Below, one piece after another: positions 1-14,000 of a stretch of 64,000 nt of DNA. Position numbers and translations under genes: made by a program. Positions within the stretch are counted from its first letter, which is position 1. Each line of letters starts with the position of its first letter. Below the pieces are notes generated by a model. The model ran no database searches. It was given only the letters and a program-made list of their open reading frames with translations, and was not told the origin of the DNA. The stretch lies in the NCBI RefSeq assembly GCF_003945595.2, contig NW_024104890.1, forward strand, positions 62,001-126,000, written 5' to 3'. Origin of the DNA: Pipra filicauda. Its lineage: Eukaryota > Chordata > Aves > Passeriformes > Pipridae.

Positions 1-1420
1 TTTATATTATCATTTATCATTATTTAGTATTATTTATTTATTATTATATTATATAGTTTATTTCATTTAGATTAAGTTAGAATTAAAATTTAATTATAAT
101 AAGTATTATTGCATTAAATAACTTATATTATTATTTATTATTTATTATTATATAAGTTATTTCACTTATATTAAGTTAGAATTAAAATTTAATTATAATA
201 AGTATTACTACACTACATATTTTATTATTATTCATTATTATTATTTATTATTCTTATATCAAATAGTTTAGTTTATTTATATTAAATCAGAATTAAAATT
301 TAATTATAATAAATATTATTACATTATATAGTTTATATTATTATTTATTACTATTTATCCTTATTTATTATTATTATGTATTTATGATTATATTCTATAA
401 TTTATTTCATTTACGTTAAATTAGATTTAAAATCTAATTATAATAAGTATTATTACATTATATAATTTATATTATTCATTATTTTTATTTATCATTATTC
501 ATTATTATTATTATATTATATAGTTTATTTAATTATAAGTATTAATATATTATATTATTATATATAAATACATTATCAGATTACAATACATTATTATATT
601 TATTATGTGTCATATTATACAATAATATAATATAATTATAACATGTTTATATTATATGTGTATATTATATATAAAAATATTATCTGATATATTATAAAAT
701 AAATAGAATGTAATAAAAAGAGTAAATTATTTATATGAGTTTATGTTATTATTTTTATTTTAATTAAATTTGAATAATGATATATATTTGTTTCAGTTGC
801 ATTATTAACAATATATTAATATATCTTAGTAATATATTAATAATATATTAAGAATTAGTAATATATCAAAATATGCTTTAGTATATAATAACAATATATT
901 ATTTTAAAACCAATATATTATATTAATAACAATATAATATTATATTAATATATAACAATATTTTAATATATAACAATATTTTAATATATAACAATATTTT
1001 AATATATAACAATATTTTAATATATTTTATCACTATATAGGACTAGATAGTACTAATATTTCTAATTACAACTATAAACAATAAATACATGTTGTCTATC
1101 ATATATTAAAAAATTATATTATAAATTAATTATATAATAATAGACTAATTATATAAATTTATAATTACTACTATTAATATAAATAATATTAAGAATAACA
1201 TTAATTGATAATATCATATTATAACTATGCTATAATTATATAATATTTATATACTATATATCATATTATATTATATTATATTATATTATATTAATTAGAT
1301 TATATTAATTATATATATTATATTATATTATATTTATTATATTATATTATATTATATTTATTATATTATATTATATTAATAATATACTACTACTAATTTA
1401 ATTTTAATTAAAGGCTTTAG
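1..1420. repeat. AT-rich low-complexity sequence
   Basis: Almost pure A/T, with TATTAT and ATATTA runs and loosely repeated blocks of TTAGAATTAAAATTTAATTA. It lies in an FBH1 intron. No exon or coding frame is visible. Confidence 0.85.
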
Positions 1421-1932
1421 TGTGACTTCAGGGCATAAATCCCACTTGTTATCCCGGAGCCAGGGAGTTTTCCTGGCCCCTCACTTCCCAAAAACCCTGG
1501 AACAACATCCCTATAATCCCCCAAAAATTCCTTTCTTTTCCTTGTTTTTCCTTTGATTCCTGCAAAGGAGGGATTTTTATCCCAAATTTTACCAACTGGG
1601 GAAAAGAAAGCAGGATTTCAACAACCCGAAAGAAAAGAGGGGGGAGCTTAAGGCAGAATAAAAATGACCTAAAAATCGGGAAAAATTGGGAAAAACATCC
1701 CAAACTCGGGGTTTCCGGGATAAGCTTCCAGCCAAGTGGAAATCCAGGGAGGGATCCGAGACACAGATCCCAAAATTTTGGCATTCCTGGTGTTAAAAAT
1801 GAAGATCCTTGAAGCTGCCAAAAATAGCTCGGATATGAATTAAAAAAAACCTTAAAAATAATCGGTTTTTTCCCCCCCTCGAGAATTCCCTGAGGGAACG
1901 GAAAAGGAACCAGGAAAAAGGACAATACTCAC
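1421..1932. other. FBH1 intron, apparently single-copy
   Basis: Ordinary mixed-composition intron sequence between the AT-rich block and coding exon 15. I see no exon or repeat in it. Confidence 0.5.
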
Positions 1933-2008
1933 ATTTTTCCCTGACTTCTGCAGGTTGACTGAGCTTCCAAATGTCATAAATCCTGCTCAGGCCAAAACGA
2001 GCCAAGCC
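1933..2008 (-). CDS. FBH1: FBH1 coding exon 15, last one inside the window
   Basis: Encodes [20 protein letters not shown] to EVREK, like human [25 protein letters not shown]. 76 nt, acceptor TTGTTTTAG, donor AAAAAT|GTGAGT. Exons further 3' are not present in bases 1-1,932. Confidence 0.93.
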
Positions 2009-5000
2009 CTAAAACAACCAAAAAAAAACCCGGAGCTTTTTATCCCAAAATAAAAGCGGCTGTTCCAGGGAAAATAAAAATGCGAAAAATAAAAAGAAAA
2101 ATCTCAGTTTCAACATAAATTGACCCAAAAAGCTCTTTATTTTTGAGGGCATTTTTACTTTCCAAAAGTATTTTTTTTCACCCCCTTATTTCTAAATCCC
2201 TTTTGGTTCGTTCCATCCGAAGGAAAATCGGGATAAATTAAATACATCCCAGATTTATCGGGATAAATTAAATTTATCCCGAATTTTTCTTTGGGGCTGG
2301 GCGGCCACCCCTTCGAAGGCTTATCTGGTTTTAATTTGCAGCTTTCTGGTTGGAAAAAAAAATAAGGTGAAAAAATTGGGAATATGGGCCTAAAAATTCC
2401 GAAGATTGGCTCGAACAGTTCCTCCAATTCCGGCTGCAAAATTCCCAAATGGAAGGAGGTTTTTCCCTATTCCGTGGGATTTTATCGGCCATTCAGAGCT
2501 CGAAGCCCGGTGATTCCCGAGGCTTTGGAATGTGGAGCCGGGTTAAAACCCTCCTGGAATTCCAGCCCAGGGATTCCTGCAGGTGTGGGCACACACATTC
2601 TCCTCCGGCTCCGCTTTTTTGGGAATGAAAATCCAGGGAAATCCCGGGGCCTGTTGCTCCCTCAAGGGGTTGATGTCTGCGGAAAATCCTGATTTCCCTC
2701 CCCAAAGAGGCCCCAGTTTTCCCTGGATTTCCTGGGTGGATTGAGCCAGGGATCAAAGCCCTCCAGGGCTGGGAATCCACGATGATCCCGGCACATCCCA
2801 AGGTCGCTTCCGGCTTCAAACGCTGCCATTGTCTCCCAAGAAAACGTGGAAAATGTTTATTCTTTCCCTGTTTTTACGCTCAATTCCGGCTGATTTTTAA
2901 TTCCAAAGGCACCAGAACCGCTCCAGCTCCTCCAAAGACTTCCAGCCACTTGTTCCATCCCCTCTTTTCCCGCCCCAATCCTGGTCATTCCTAAACCCAA
3001 ATGACACCATTCCCATCAAACCATTCCTTGAAATCCTGGTCAATTCTTAATCCCAAATTATCCAATTCCCACCGAGCCATTCCTAGAAAATCTGGTCATT
3101 CCTAAACCCAACTGATACAATTCCCACCAACCTTCTGGAAAAGTTTTCTCCTGGAAAAACACCCAAATACCTCCCAACTATTCCTAGAAATCCTGGTCAT
3201 TCCTAAACCCAAATGATACAATTCCCATCAAACCTCCTGGATAACTTTTCTCTTGGAAAAGCACCCAAATTCCCTCAAATCTATTCCTAGAAATCCTGGT
3301 CATTCCTAAACCTACACGATAAAATTCCCACCAACCTTCTGGACATCTTGGAAAAAGCACCAAAATCTCCTCAAACTATTCCCAGAAATCCTGGTCATTC
3401 CTAAACACACATTATACAATTCCCATCCCACCCAAGCCGGATAAAACCGGGATAAATCAGCCTAAAAATGGGATTTGGCCCGCCCGGATTTGAGGATAAA
3501 ACGGCCCCAAATCACTTCCCGGCCGTGCCAGATTCCTGCTTTTTTATGGAATATCGATTCCAAAGGTGGGAATTGGCCTTGGCTGTCCCCACCTAAGCTG
3601 GACAAAAACGGGATAAATCAGCCTAAAAACGGGATTTGGCCCATTCGGATTTGACAATAAAATGGCCCCAAATCACTTCCTGGCCGCACCAGATTCCTGC
3701 TTTCCGCTGGAATATCGATTCCAAAGCGGGAATTGGCCTTGGTCGTTCCCACCCAAGCCGGATAAAACCGGGATAAATCAGCCTAAAAACGGGATTTGGC
3801 CCGTCTGGATTTGAGGATAAAATGATCCCAAATCACTTCCTGGCTGTGCCAGATTCCCGCTTTTAGCCGGAATATGGACCCCAAAGGCAGGAATTGGCCT
3901 CGAGCGTCCCCACCTACCCCGATGACGTGGATGGGGATGGGTCTGTCCCTCCCGGTGAGTTTGACGGCGTCGTCGAAAACGCTGGAATTGCTGCGGGAAA
4001 GGACCGTGATCTTCCCTTCCAGGGAGCCCCGGACGGCGCCTGCACGGACACATTCCCGGGATCCCGGAATCAGGATCCGCATCCCAGGGACTCCACAGAT
4101 CAGTATTATTTATTTAATTATTTCTCCTTTATGGATCGTATTTATCTTCAATTTCATAAATTTAATTGATTAACAGATTTGTTAATATATTTAACATGTT
4201 TTTGTAGATGAAAGGGATTATATTTCTGTATTAATTAATATATTTAATGAGGTTACTGATTTATTAGTTTGATAAATTTAATCAATTTTTCATGCTAAAT
4301 CCTAAAGTTCATTTAGAAAATAAAATTTAAATAAAATAAAATTTAAATAAAATAAAATTTAAATAAAATAAAATGTGAATAACAAAGAATTTAAGGAAAA
4401 CAGAATTTAAGGAAAACAAAATTTAAGGAAAACAAAATTTAAGGAAAACAAAATTTAAGGAAAACAAAATTTAAGGAAAACAAAATTTAAGGAAAACAAA
4501 ATTTAAGGAAAACAAAATTTAAGGAAAACAGAATTTAAGGAAAACAAAATTTAAGGAAAACAAAATTTAAGGAAAACAAAATTTAAGGAAAACAAAATTT
4601 AAGGAAAACAAAATTTAAGGAAAACAAAATTTAAGGAAAACAAAATTTAAGGAAAACAAAATTAAAATAAAATGTAAATAAAATAAAATGTGGATAAAAT
4701 AAAATGTGAATAAAATAGAATTTAAGAAAAATAGAATTAAAGGAAAAGAGAATTTAAAGAAAATAAAATTTAAAAATTAAAATAAAAATAAAATAAAATG
4801 TGGATAAAATAAAACTTAAAGAAAAGAGAATTTAAAGAAAAGAGAATTTAAAGAAAAGAGAATTTAAAGAAAAGAGAATTTAAAGAAAAGAGAATTTAAA
4901 GAAAAGAGAATTTAAAGAAAAGAGAATTTAAAGGAAAAGAAAAGAGAATTTAAAGAAAAGAGAATTTAAAGAAAAGAGAATTTAAAGAAAAGAGAATTTA

Positions 5001-8000
5001 AAGAAAAGAGAATTTAAAGAAAAGAGAATTTAAAGAAAAGAGAATTTAAAGAAAAGAGAATTTAAAGAAAAGAGAATTTAAAGAAAAGAGAATTTAAAGA
5101 AAAGAGAATTTAAAGAAAAGAGAATTTAACGACAGGGAGGAATATTTAAAGAAAAGGAGAATGGAAAGAAAACGAGAATTTAAAGAAAAAGAGAATTTAA
5201 AAGAAAGAGAATTTAAAGAAAAGCGACTAGAGAATTTTAAAGAAAAGAGGGACTTAAAGAAACGAGAATTTAAAGAAAAGAGCATTTAAGGGAACACAGA
5301 ATTTACGGGAAACAGCATTCATGACAGAAAACAGAATGTAACGGAGCGAACATAAATTAAACACATTAAAATTAAACTAAAATTACATAAAATAACACTG
5401 CGAATTAAACATTTTCTGGGGTTGGAATTACGGAAATAGATTTAAAGGGAACTACAATTTACAAAATTAACCTAAATAAAGTAACAGTGGATAATAAAAT
5501 AGAATTTAAGGAAAATAGAATTTAAAGGAAATAAAATTTACAAAATTAAAATTTAAATAAAATAAAATGTGGATAAAATAGAATTTAAAGAAAATAGAAT
5601 TTAAAGAAAATAGAATTTAAAGAAAATAGAATTTAAAGAAAATAGAATTTAAAGAAAATAGAATTTAAAGAAAATAGAATTTAAAGAAAATAGAATTTAA
5701 AGAAAATAGAATTTAAAGAAAATAGAATTTAAAGAAAACAGAATTTAAGGAAAACAGAATTAAAGAAAATAGAATTTAAAGAAAACAGAATTTAAGGAAA
5801 ATAAAATTAAAAAAATTAAAATTAAAATAAAATTTAAATAAAATAAAATGTGGATAAAATAGAATTTAAAGAAAATAGAATTTAAAGAAAATAAAATTTA
5901 AAGAAAATAAAATTAAAATAAAATTTAAATAAAATAAAATGCGGATAAAATAAAATAAAATGCGGATAAAATAAAATGTAAATAAAATAGAATGTAAAGA
6001 AAAAATAATTTAAAAACTAAAATTCAAAAAATTAAAATTAAAATAAAATTTAAATAAAATAAAATGTGACTAAAATAGAATTTAAAGAAAATAGAATTTA
6101 AAAAAATTTAAGTAAAATAAAATTTACATAAAAAACATGTAAATAAAATAGAATTAAAATAAAAAAGATTTAAAATAAAATAGAATTTAAAACAATAGAA
6201 TTTAAATAAAACAGAATTAAAAAATAAAATTTACAAATAATAATATTTACATAAAATAAAATTTACATAAAATAATATTTAAATAAAATTTATTCATAAA
6301 ATAAAATCTATTAATTCAACTATTAATATTATTAACATCATTAGTTTATTTTATTAATTAAATTATTAGCTAATTATCAACAACTATTTATATACTATTA
6401 CGATATAATATTTTATGCATAATAACTATATATTAATTATTAACTAGGCCAAACTCAAATGTCATTTCAAATTTCACTTTGAAATGAAATTTAACCAATT
6501 TAACGTAATCGATTATGAATTATTAGTAACTTTATTATACATTATTTATTGCAAATATTTACTCCTAATTGAATTTTATAAATTAATTATTAATTTGTAA
6601 ATTAACTGAATTTTATAAATTCAATCACCTTTTTAAACGTTGAACTTAAAGAGCAAACCTGAATTTACATTTTATAATCGAATTTTATTAATTTAATTTA
6701 TTACAATCGATATTCATATTTACTATTTATGGTGTTATTAGTGAATAAAATTAATTATTATTTATTAAAATTAATTTTATTCAATGGCCCTGAGCTGAGA
6801 GAGCACAACTCACCCTTTTGGTTCCCACCCACCAACGTCTTATTCCGGATCCCTTTGCAAACATCCAGGATTGTTGCTCCAACATAAGCAATCTCGGGAC
6901 CAAATCGGAAACTCTGCGTGGAAAAATCCAGGAAAAGGCAGGAAAAGACGAGGAATTTGTTAGAACCCATAAAAGTATTGCTATGTCTGGAATTATACAA
7001 TTCCCACCCACCTTCTGGACATCTTTTCACTTGGAAAAAGCACCAAAATCTCCTCAAACTATTCCTAGAAATCCTGGTTATTCCTAAACGCAAATGACAC
7101 CATTCCCATCAAACCATTCCTTGAAATCCTGGTCAATTCTTAATCCCAAATTATACAATTCCCACCAAACCATTCCTAGAAAATCTGGTCATTCCTAAAC
7201 CTACATGATACAATTCCCACCAACCTTCTGGAAAAGTTTTCTCCTGGAAAAACACCCAAATACCTCCCAACTATTCCTAGAAATCCTGGTCATTCCTAAA
7301 CCCAAATGATACAATTCCCATCAAACCTCCTGGATAACTTTTCTCTTGGAAAAACACCCAAATCCCCCCAGACTATTCCTAGAAATCCTGGTCATTCCTA
7401 AACCCAAATTATACAATTCCCATCAAACCATTCCTTGAATTCCTGGTCATTCTTTCCCTTGGAAAAACACCCAAATACCTCCCGACTATTCCTAGAAATC
7501 CTGGTCATTCCTAAACCTACATAGTTTGGGGGAATTTGGGTGTTTTTCCAGGAGAAAAGTTGTCCAGGAGGTTGGTGGGAATTGTGTCAGTTAGGAATGA
7601 CCAGATTTTCTAGGAATAGCTTGGTGGGAATTGTTTGGGAATGACCAGGATTTCTAGGAATACTTCTGAGTCATTTTGGTGCTTTCTCCAAGAGAACAGT
7701 TGTCCAAGAGGTTGGTGGGAATTGGGTTCAAGAACCACCAGGATTTCTAGGAACAGGTTGGTGGGAACTGTTTGGGAACGACCAGGATTTCTAGGAACGC
7801 TTTGGCAGGAACTGTTTGGGAACAATCAGGATTTCTAGGAACAGTTTGATGGGAGTGGTTTGGGAACGACCAGGATTTCCAGGAACAGTTTGGCAGAAAT
7901 GGTTTGGGAACGACCAGGATTTCTAGGAACAGTTTGGCAGGAGTGGTTTGGAAACAACCAGGATTTCTAGGAACAGTTTGGTGGGAACTGTTTGGGAACG

Positions 8001-11000
8001 ACCAGGATTTCCAGGAACAGTTTGGTGGGAACTGTTTGGGAACGACCAGGATTTCCACAAACAGTTTGGTGGGAACTGCTTGGGAACGACCAGGATTTCT
8101 CGGAACAGTTTGGCGGGAACTGTTTGGGAATGACCAGGATTTCCAGGAACAGTTTGGCAGGAGTGGTTTGGGAATGACCACGATTTCTAGGAGCAGTTTG
8201 GCGGGAACTGCTTGGGAACGACCAGGATTTCCAGGAACAGTTTGTCGGTACCACTTGGCCCCGCGGAGTGTTTGCCGTTGGACGCCGCCCGCGGGAGGCC
8301 GCGGGGCCTGGATTTCCCCTGGATTTCCCCTGGATTTGGGATGCCCCCCTGGAAGCCCAGCCCCTACCTGGGTCAGGTAGTAGACGTGGGTGTGGGGCAC
8401 GGCCTGCAGGGTGTTGACGGCGCCGCGGAAGGTGTAGATCTGCTGGTGAGGGTCTCCCACCAGGATGATCCCGCACGGCTGGGACAGCACCACGTCCACG
8501 ATGGCTGCGGGAAAACACCGGGAACGTCACGGAGCAGCCACGGAGCAGCCCCGTCACCGAGCCAGCCCAAGCAAGCCAGGGCTCGGTCCTAACCTCACAG
8601 CCGGGTTTAAGTTGAACCGTGCTGCTCCTTGGGAATGCTTCCCTGTGGGAATGCCGGAGCTCCGCTCACCTGGAGTGCAATCCTGGGCCTCGTCCACGAA
8701 AACGGCGTCGTAGCCCGACAGCTTGGGCTTGCTGAGCTGCCACAGCTTCAGGTATCCTGAGGGGAAAACACAGGGATGGCAGGGAAAAGGGAATTTTCCT
8801 CGGTGGAACCCCCCATGATCCTCAAAATAAACCACTTTTTTCCTTGGCTTTTTTGGGTTTTTTTTCATGTTTCTGGCCCTTAAAATAAATCCTTTTTTCC
8901 TTTTTTTTTTTATTTTATTTATTTCTTTTTGTTAAAAAAATGTTTCTGTCCTTAAAATAATCCCTTGTTCCCTTTTTTTTTTTTTTTTATTAATAATTTT
9001 ATTTATTTATTTTATTGATTTTTTTTTTTTAACTTTTTCTTTTTTTTTATGTTTCTGGCCCTTAAAATAAATCTTTTTCCCCTCTTTTTTTTTTTTTTTG
9101 GTATTTTTTTCATGTTTCTGGCCCTTAAAACAATCCCCTTTTCCCTTTTTTTTTGTTTGGTTTATTTTTTTTAATTTTTTTTTTTTAATGTTTTATGGTA
9201 TTATATTCTTTATAATATAAGAATTGATATTTTCTTCTCTTTTACCATCACAAGTCATCTTGTATCTCTTCTCCACGTCCCCATCCAGCTTTTTCATGTT
9301 GTGCCATATTTCTTTGGCCTCCTCCACGTTGATCTGGAGAGGGGAAAAAACACAGGGAAAACTTGGACAAATTGCTCTGAGCAGACAAATATTCCAAACA
9401 CGGGAGATTTTCTCTGAAGTCTTTTGGGGTTTTGATCTAAAATCACCTAAAAAGATGTTTATTTTCTTTATTTATATATATATATAAAGAAAATAAATAT
9501 ATATAAATATGTAAAAATATAATTAATAAATAAAATAGAAATAGAAATACCATATATAAATATCATATATATAAAAATATAACTATATAATAATATATAT
9601 AATATAGAAAATATAGAATAATATATAATAGGTAATGTGTAATATTATATAATATATATGTAACATTATATAATATAAATATATAAAATAGACAAATTAT
9701 ATATTGCACAATATATAATATTAATATAACAATAATATAATATATAAATAATATATATAAATAATAAATAAAAATAAATTTAAATATAAATATATATATC
9801 ACTGTTCAGGCACTGGTATAAATATAACATCAGTGTTCTGTCTATTTATATTGTATTTATTCATCATATAGAATACATACTTATTTGCTTATAAAATCTT
9901 AATATAATATGATTATCAAAATATAAATAGAATCTAAACAGAATCTAAATAGACTCTAAACAGAATCTAAATAGAATCTAAGTAAAATCTAAATAGACTC
10001 TAAATAAAATCTAAATAGCATATAAATAGAATATAAATATAATCTAAACAGAATCTAAATAAAAGATAAATAGAATCTAATTAAAATATAAATAGAATCT
10101 AAATAGAAATAAAATAGAAATAAAATAGAAATAAAATAGAAATAAAATAGAAATAAAATAGAAATAAAATAGAAATAAAATAGAAATAAAATAGAAATAA
10201 AATAGAAATAAAATAGAAATAAAATAGAAATAAAATAGAAATAAAATAGAAATACCTGCCCTGGGCAGAGCCAGGGATAAAATCCTGCCTCAAACCAGCT
10301 CCACAAACAAGGAGAATGGGCCCCGTTTCCTTCAGATTTGTCACCAGTGGGGAAAAAATATTTGGACAGTTAATTGCTAAAGGTGAAGCCCAAAGAGCCC
10401 TGAGCTGGGAGAGATGGGAGATCATGGAATTCCGGAATGACTTAGGTTGGAAGGGACCTTAAAGCCCAGCCAGATCTTCCCTGGTTGGAATTCCTTCTGT
10501 CCCACAACCTTCTGTTCCTAAATCTGTTATCTCAGAGGTGTTACTGTTGCTTCTGACGGGCTCAGCCTTGGAATCCTGTCCCAGAGCAGCTGGAATTGGC
10601 TCCATGGGACAGGGGGAAGCTTCCGGCAGCTTCCAAGAGAAGCCACCCACACATCTACCAAACCCCAGCCACAGAATTTCAGCCTGACCACAAAATCTCA
10701 CCCTCTGTTCCACGAGGCTGACGAGTCTCCTGTCCCTGTGGGTGTTTTTGAACCACACGGGCACCTGCTCCTCACAAATCTCCTCCTCACTCCTGACGGG
10801 TTCGGCCTTGGAATCCTGTCCCGGAGCAGCTGGAATTGGCTCCACGGGACAGGGGGAAGCTTCCGGCAGCTTCCAAGAGAAGCCACCCGCACATCTATCA
10901 AACCCCAGCCACAGAATTCCACCCGATCCCAAAATCTCACCCGCTTTTCCACGGGGCTGACGAGCCCCCTGTCCTTGTGGGTGTTCTTGAACCACACGGG

Positions 11001-14000
11001 CACCTGTTCCTCACAAATCTCCTCCTCACTCCTGACGGGTTCGGCCTTGGCCGGTGGCAGGAATCCTGTCCCGGAGCAGCTGGAATTGGCTCCACAGACA
11101 GGGGAAGGTTCTGGCAGCCTCCCTCGACACCCGATCCCAAAAATTCACCCGTTTTTCCATAGGGCTGATGAGCCCCCTGTCCCCGTGGGTGTTTTTGAAC
11201 CACACGGGCGCCTGCTCCTCACAAATCTCCTCACAGATCTCCTCCTCACTCCTGACGGGCTCGGCCTTGGAATCCTGTCCCAGAGCAGCTGGAATCGGCT
11301 CCACAGGACAGGAGAAACTTCCGGCAGCTTCCAAGAGAAGCCACCCACACATCTACCAAACCCCAGCCACAGAATCCCACCCCAATCCCAAAAATTCACC
11401 CTCTTTTCCGCGGGGCTGACGAGCCTCCTGTCCCCGTGGGTGTTTTTGAACCACACGGGCACCTGCTCCTCACAAATCTCCTCCTCACTCCTGACGGGCT
11501 CGGCCTTGGAATCCCGTCCCGGAACAGCTGGAATTGGCTCCATGGGACAGGGGGAAGCTTTTGGCAGCTTCCAAGAGAAGCCACCCACACATCTACCAAA
11601 CTCCTCACAAATCTCCTCACAAATCTCCCCGTCACTCCTGACGGGCTCGGCCTTGGCCAGAGGCAGGAATCCCATCCCGGAGCAGCTGGAATCGGCTCCA
11701 TGGGACAGGGGGAAGCTTCCGGCAGCTTCCAAGAGAGCTCCCCCACTACCAAACCCCATCCTGATCCCAAAAACTCACCCTTTTCTCCGTGGGGCTGACG
11801 AGCCTCCACTCCCCGTGGGTGTCTTTGAACCACACGGGCACGTGCTCCCCACAGATCTCCTCGTCCGAGGAGGCGAAGAAGCTCTCCAGGGTCTGCGAGA
11901 CCGTTTTCCCCCTCACGAACAGGGCCTGGCCCTCGCGGTTCTGCAGGAGGCGGCTGACGGAGAACACGGACATCTTGGAGAAGTTCAGCCTCCCTCGCTC
12001 TTTGTAGCTGGGAAAAACCCAAAAAATAAGGTGTCAAAAGGTGCAGGGAAACCTCCTGTGGCACGACAGCACCTCAGAATCCCTGTTTTATAACCCTGAT
12101 TTGGACTAATGGCGGAATATCTCTAAAATTTGCACGTTTTTAAATGGAGTGCCTTGAAAATCTGCACGTATTTGCAATGGAATATCTTTAAAATTTGTGC
12201 ATATTTTAACGGAATATCTTTAAAATCTGCACCTATTTGCAATGGGATAACTTTAAAGTCTAAATATCTTTAAAATCTGAACCTATTTGTAATGAAATAC
12301 CTTTAAAATCTGCACTTACTTGCAATAAAATATCTTTGAAATCTGCACTTATTTGCAATGGAATACCTTTAAAATCTGCATATCTTTAAAATCTGCATTT
12401 ATCTGTAATGGAATATCTTTAAAATCTGCATATGGTTAAAATCTACACATATTTTTCACGGAATACCTTCAAAATCTGCACATAGTTGCAAAGAAATATC
12501 TTTATAATCCGAATATCTTTAAAATCTGCACATATTTTAATGGAATATCTTTATAATCTGAATATCTTTAAAATATGGACATATTTGCAATGGAATATCT
12601 TTAAAATCTGCACATATCTGCAACAGAATACCTTTAAAATCTGAATATAATTATAATCTCCACCTATTTCTCACAGAATATCTTTAAAATGTCCACCTAT
12701 TTGGAAAGAAATACCTTCAAAATCTGCACTTATTTGAAAAGAAATACCTTTAAAATCTGTGCTTATTTGCAAAGAAATACCTTTAAAATTGGCACATATT
12801 TGCAATGAAATATCTTTAAAATCTGCACATATTTGTAATGAAATATTATTCAAATTCACACCTATTTGCAATTAAATACCTTTAAAATCTGCACCTATTT
12901 GCAATGGAATACCTTTAAAATCTGAGTATCTTTAAAACTGGGAAATATTTGTAATAGATTATCTGTAAAATTTGCACCTATTTGCAATTAAATACCTTTA
13001 AAATCTGCACCTATTTGGTAATGAAATATCCTTAAAAACTGCACCTATTTGTAATGAATTATTTAAAATCAGCACATATTTGCAATGGAATACCTTTAAA
13101 ATCTGAATACCTTTAAAATCTGCACCTCTATGCAATGGAATACCTTTAAAATCTGAATATCTTTAAAATTTGCACATATTTGCAATGAGTATCTTTAAAA
13201 TCTGCACATATTTGTAATGAAATACCTTTAAAATCTGCACCTATTTGCAATGGAAAATCTTTAAAATTTGTACATATTTTAATGGAATATGTTTAAGATC
13301 TGCACATATTTGCAATGAAATACCTTTAAAATCTGAATACCTTTAAAATCTGCACCTATTTGTCACAGAATATCTTTAAAATCTGAATATCTTTAAAATC
13401 TGCACCTATTTGTCACAGAATATCTTTAAAATGTCCACCTATTTGCAGTTAAATAACTTTAAAATCTGCTCCTATATTTAATGGAATATCTTTAAAGGAA
13501 TATCTTTATAATCTGTGCATATTTGCAATGGAATAACCTTAAAATCTGCACTTATTTTTGTGGAATGTCTTTAAAATCTGCACATATTTTAATGGAATAT
13601 CTTTATAATCCGAGTATCTTTAAAATCTGCACATTATTTGTCCCGGTAGAAGCACAAACTTGCTGATTTTATACATTTTATAGAGGAAAAAAAAAGAAAA
13701 AAATGGAGCTGGAGGGATATTCCCAGTATTCACCCCTGCCAGGTAACGGGAATTCCCTCTTTTTTTCCAGCTCTGCACTTGAAATGTGCCATCATGGGAC
13801 AGGAATTGGATCATTAAAACGACTCAGACAAAGAGAATTATTCCCCTGTTGGAGAAAAGCAACGTTTGGAAAGGTTTTCCCACTGACACGGGAAGGGGAA
13901 GCGGAGAAAAAGGAATTCCCAGTGGAATTTTATCTCCCTGGGAATCGACCCCAAACCAGGGAAATGAGGGTTTTCCCGTGGATCCTAAAACCCCTGGAGC

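Noticed and set aside
10738..12093. A 451-codon plus-strand frame
   Set aside because: It is antisense to the FBH1 exon 9 fragment array; the minus strand carries the recognisable protein.
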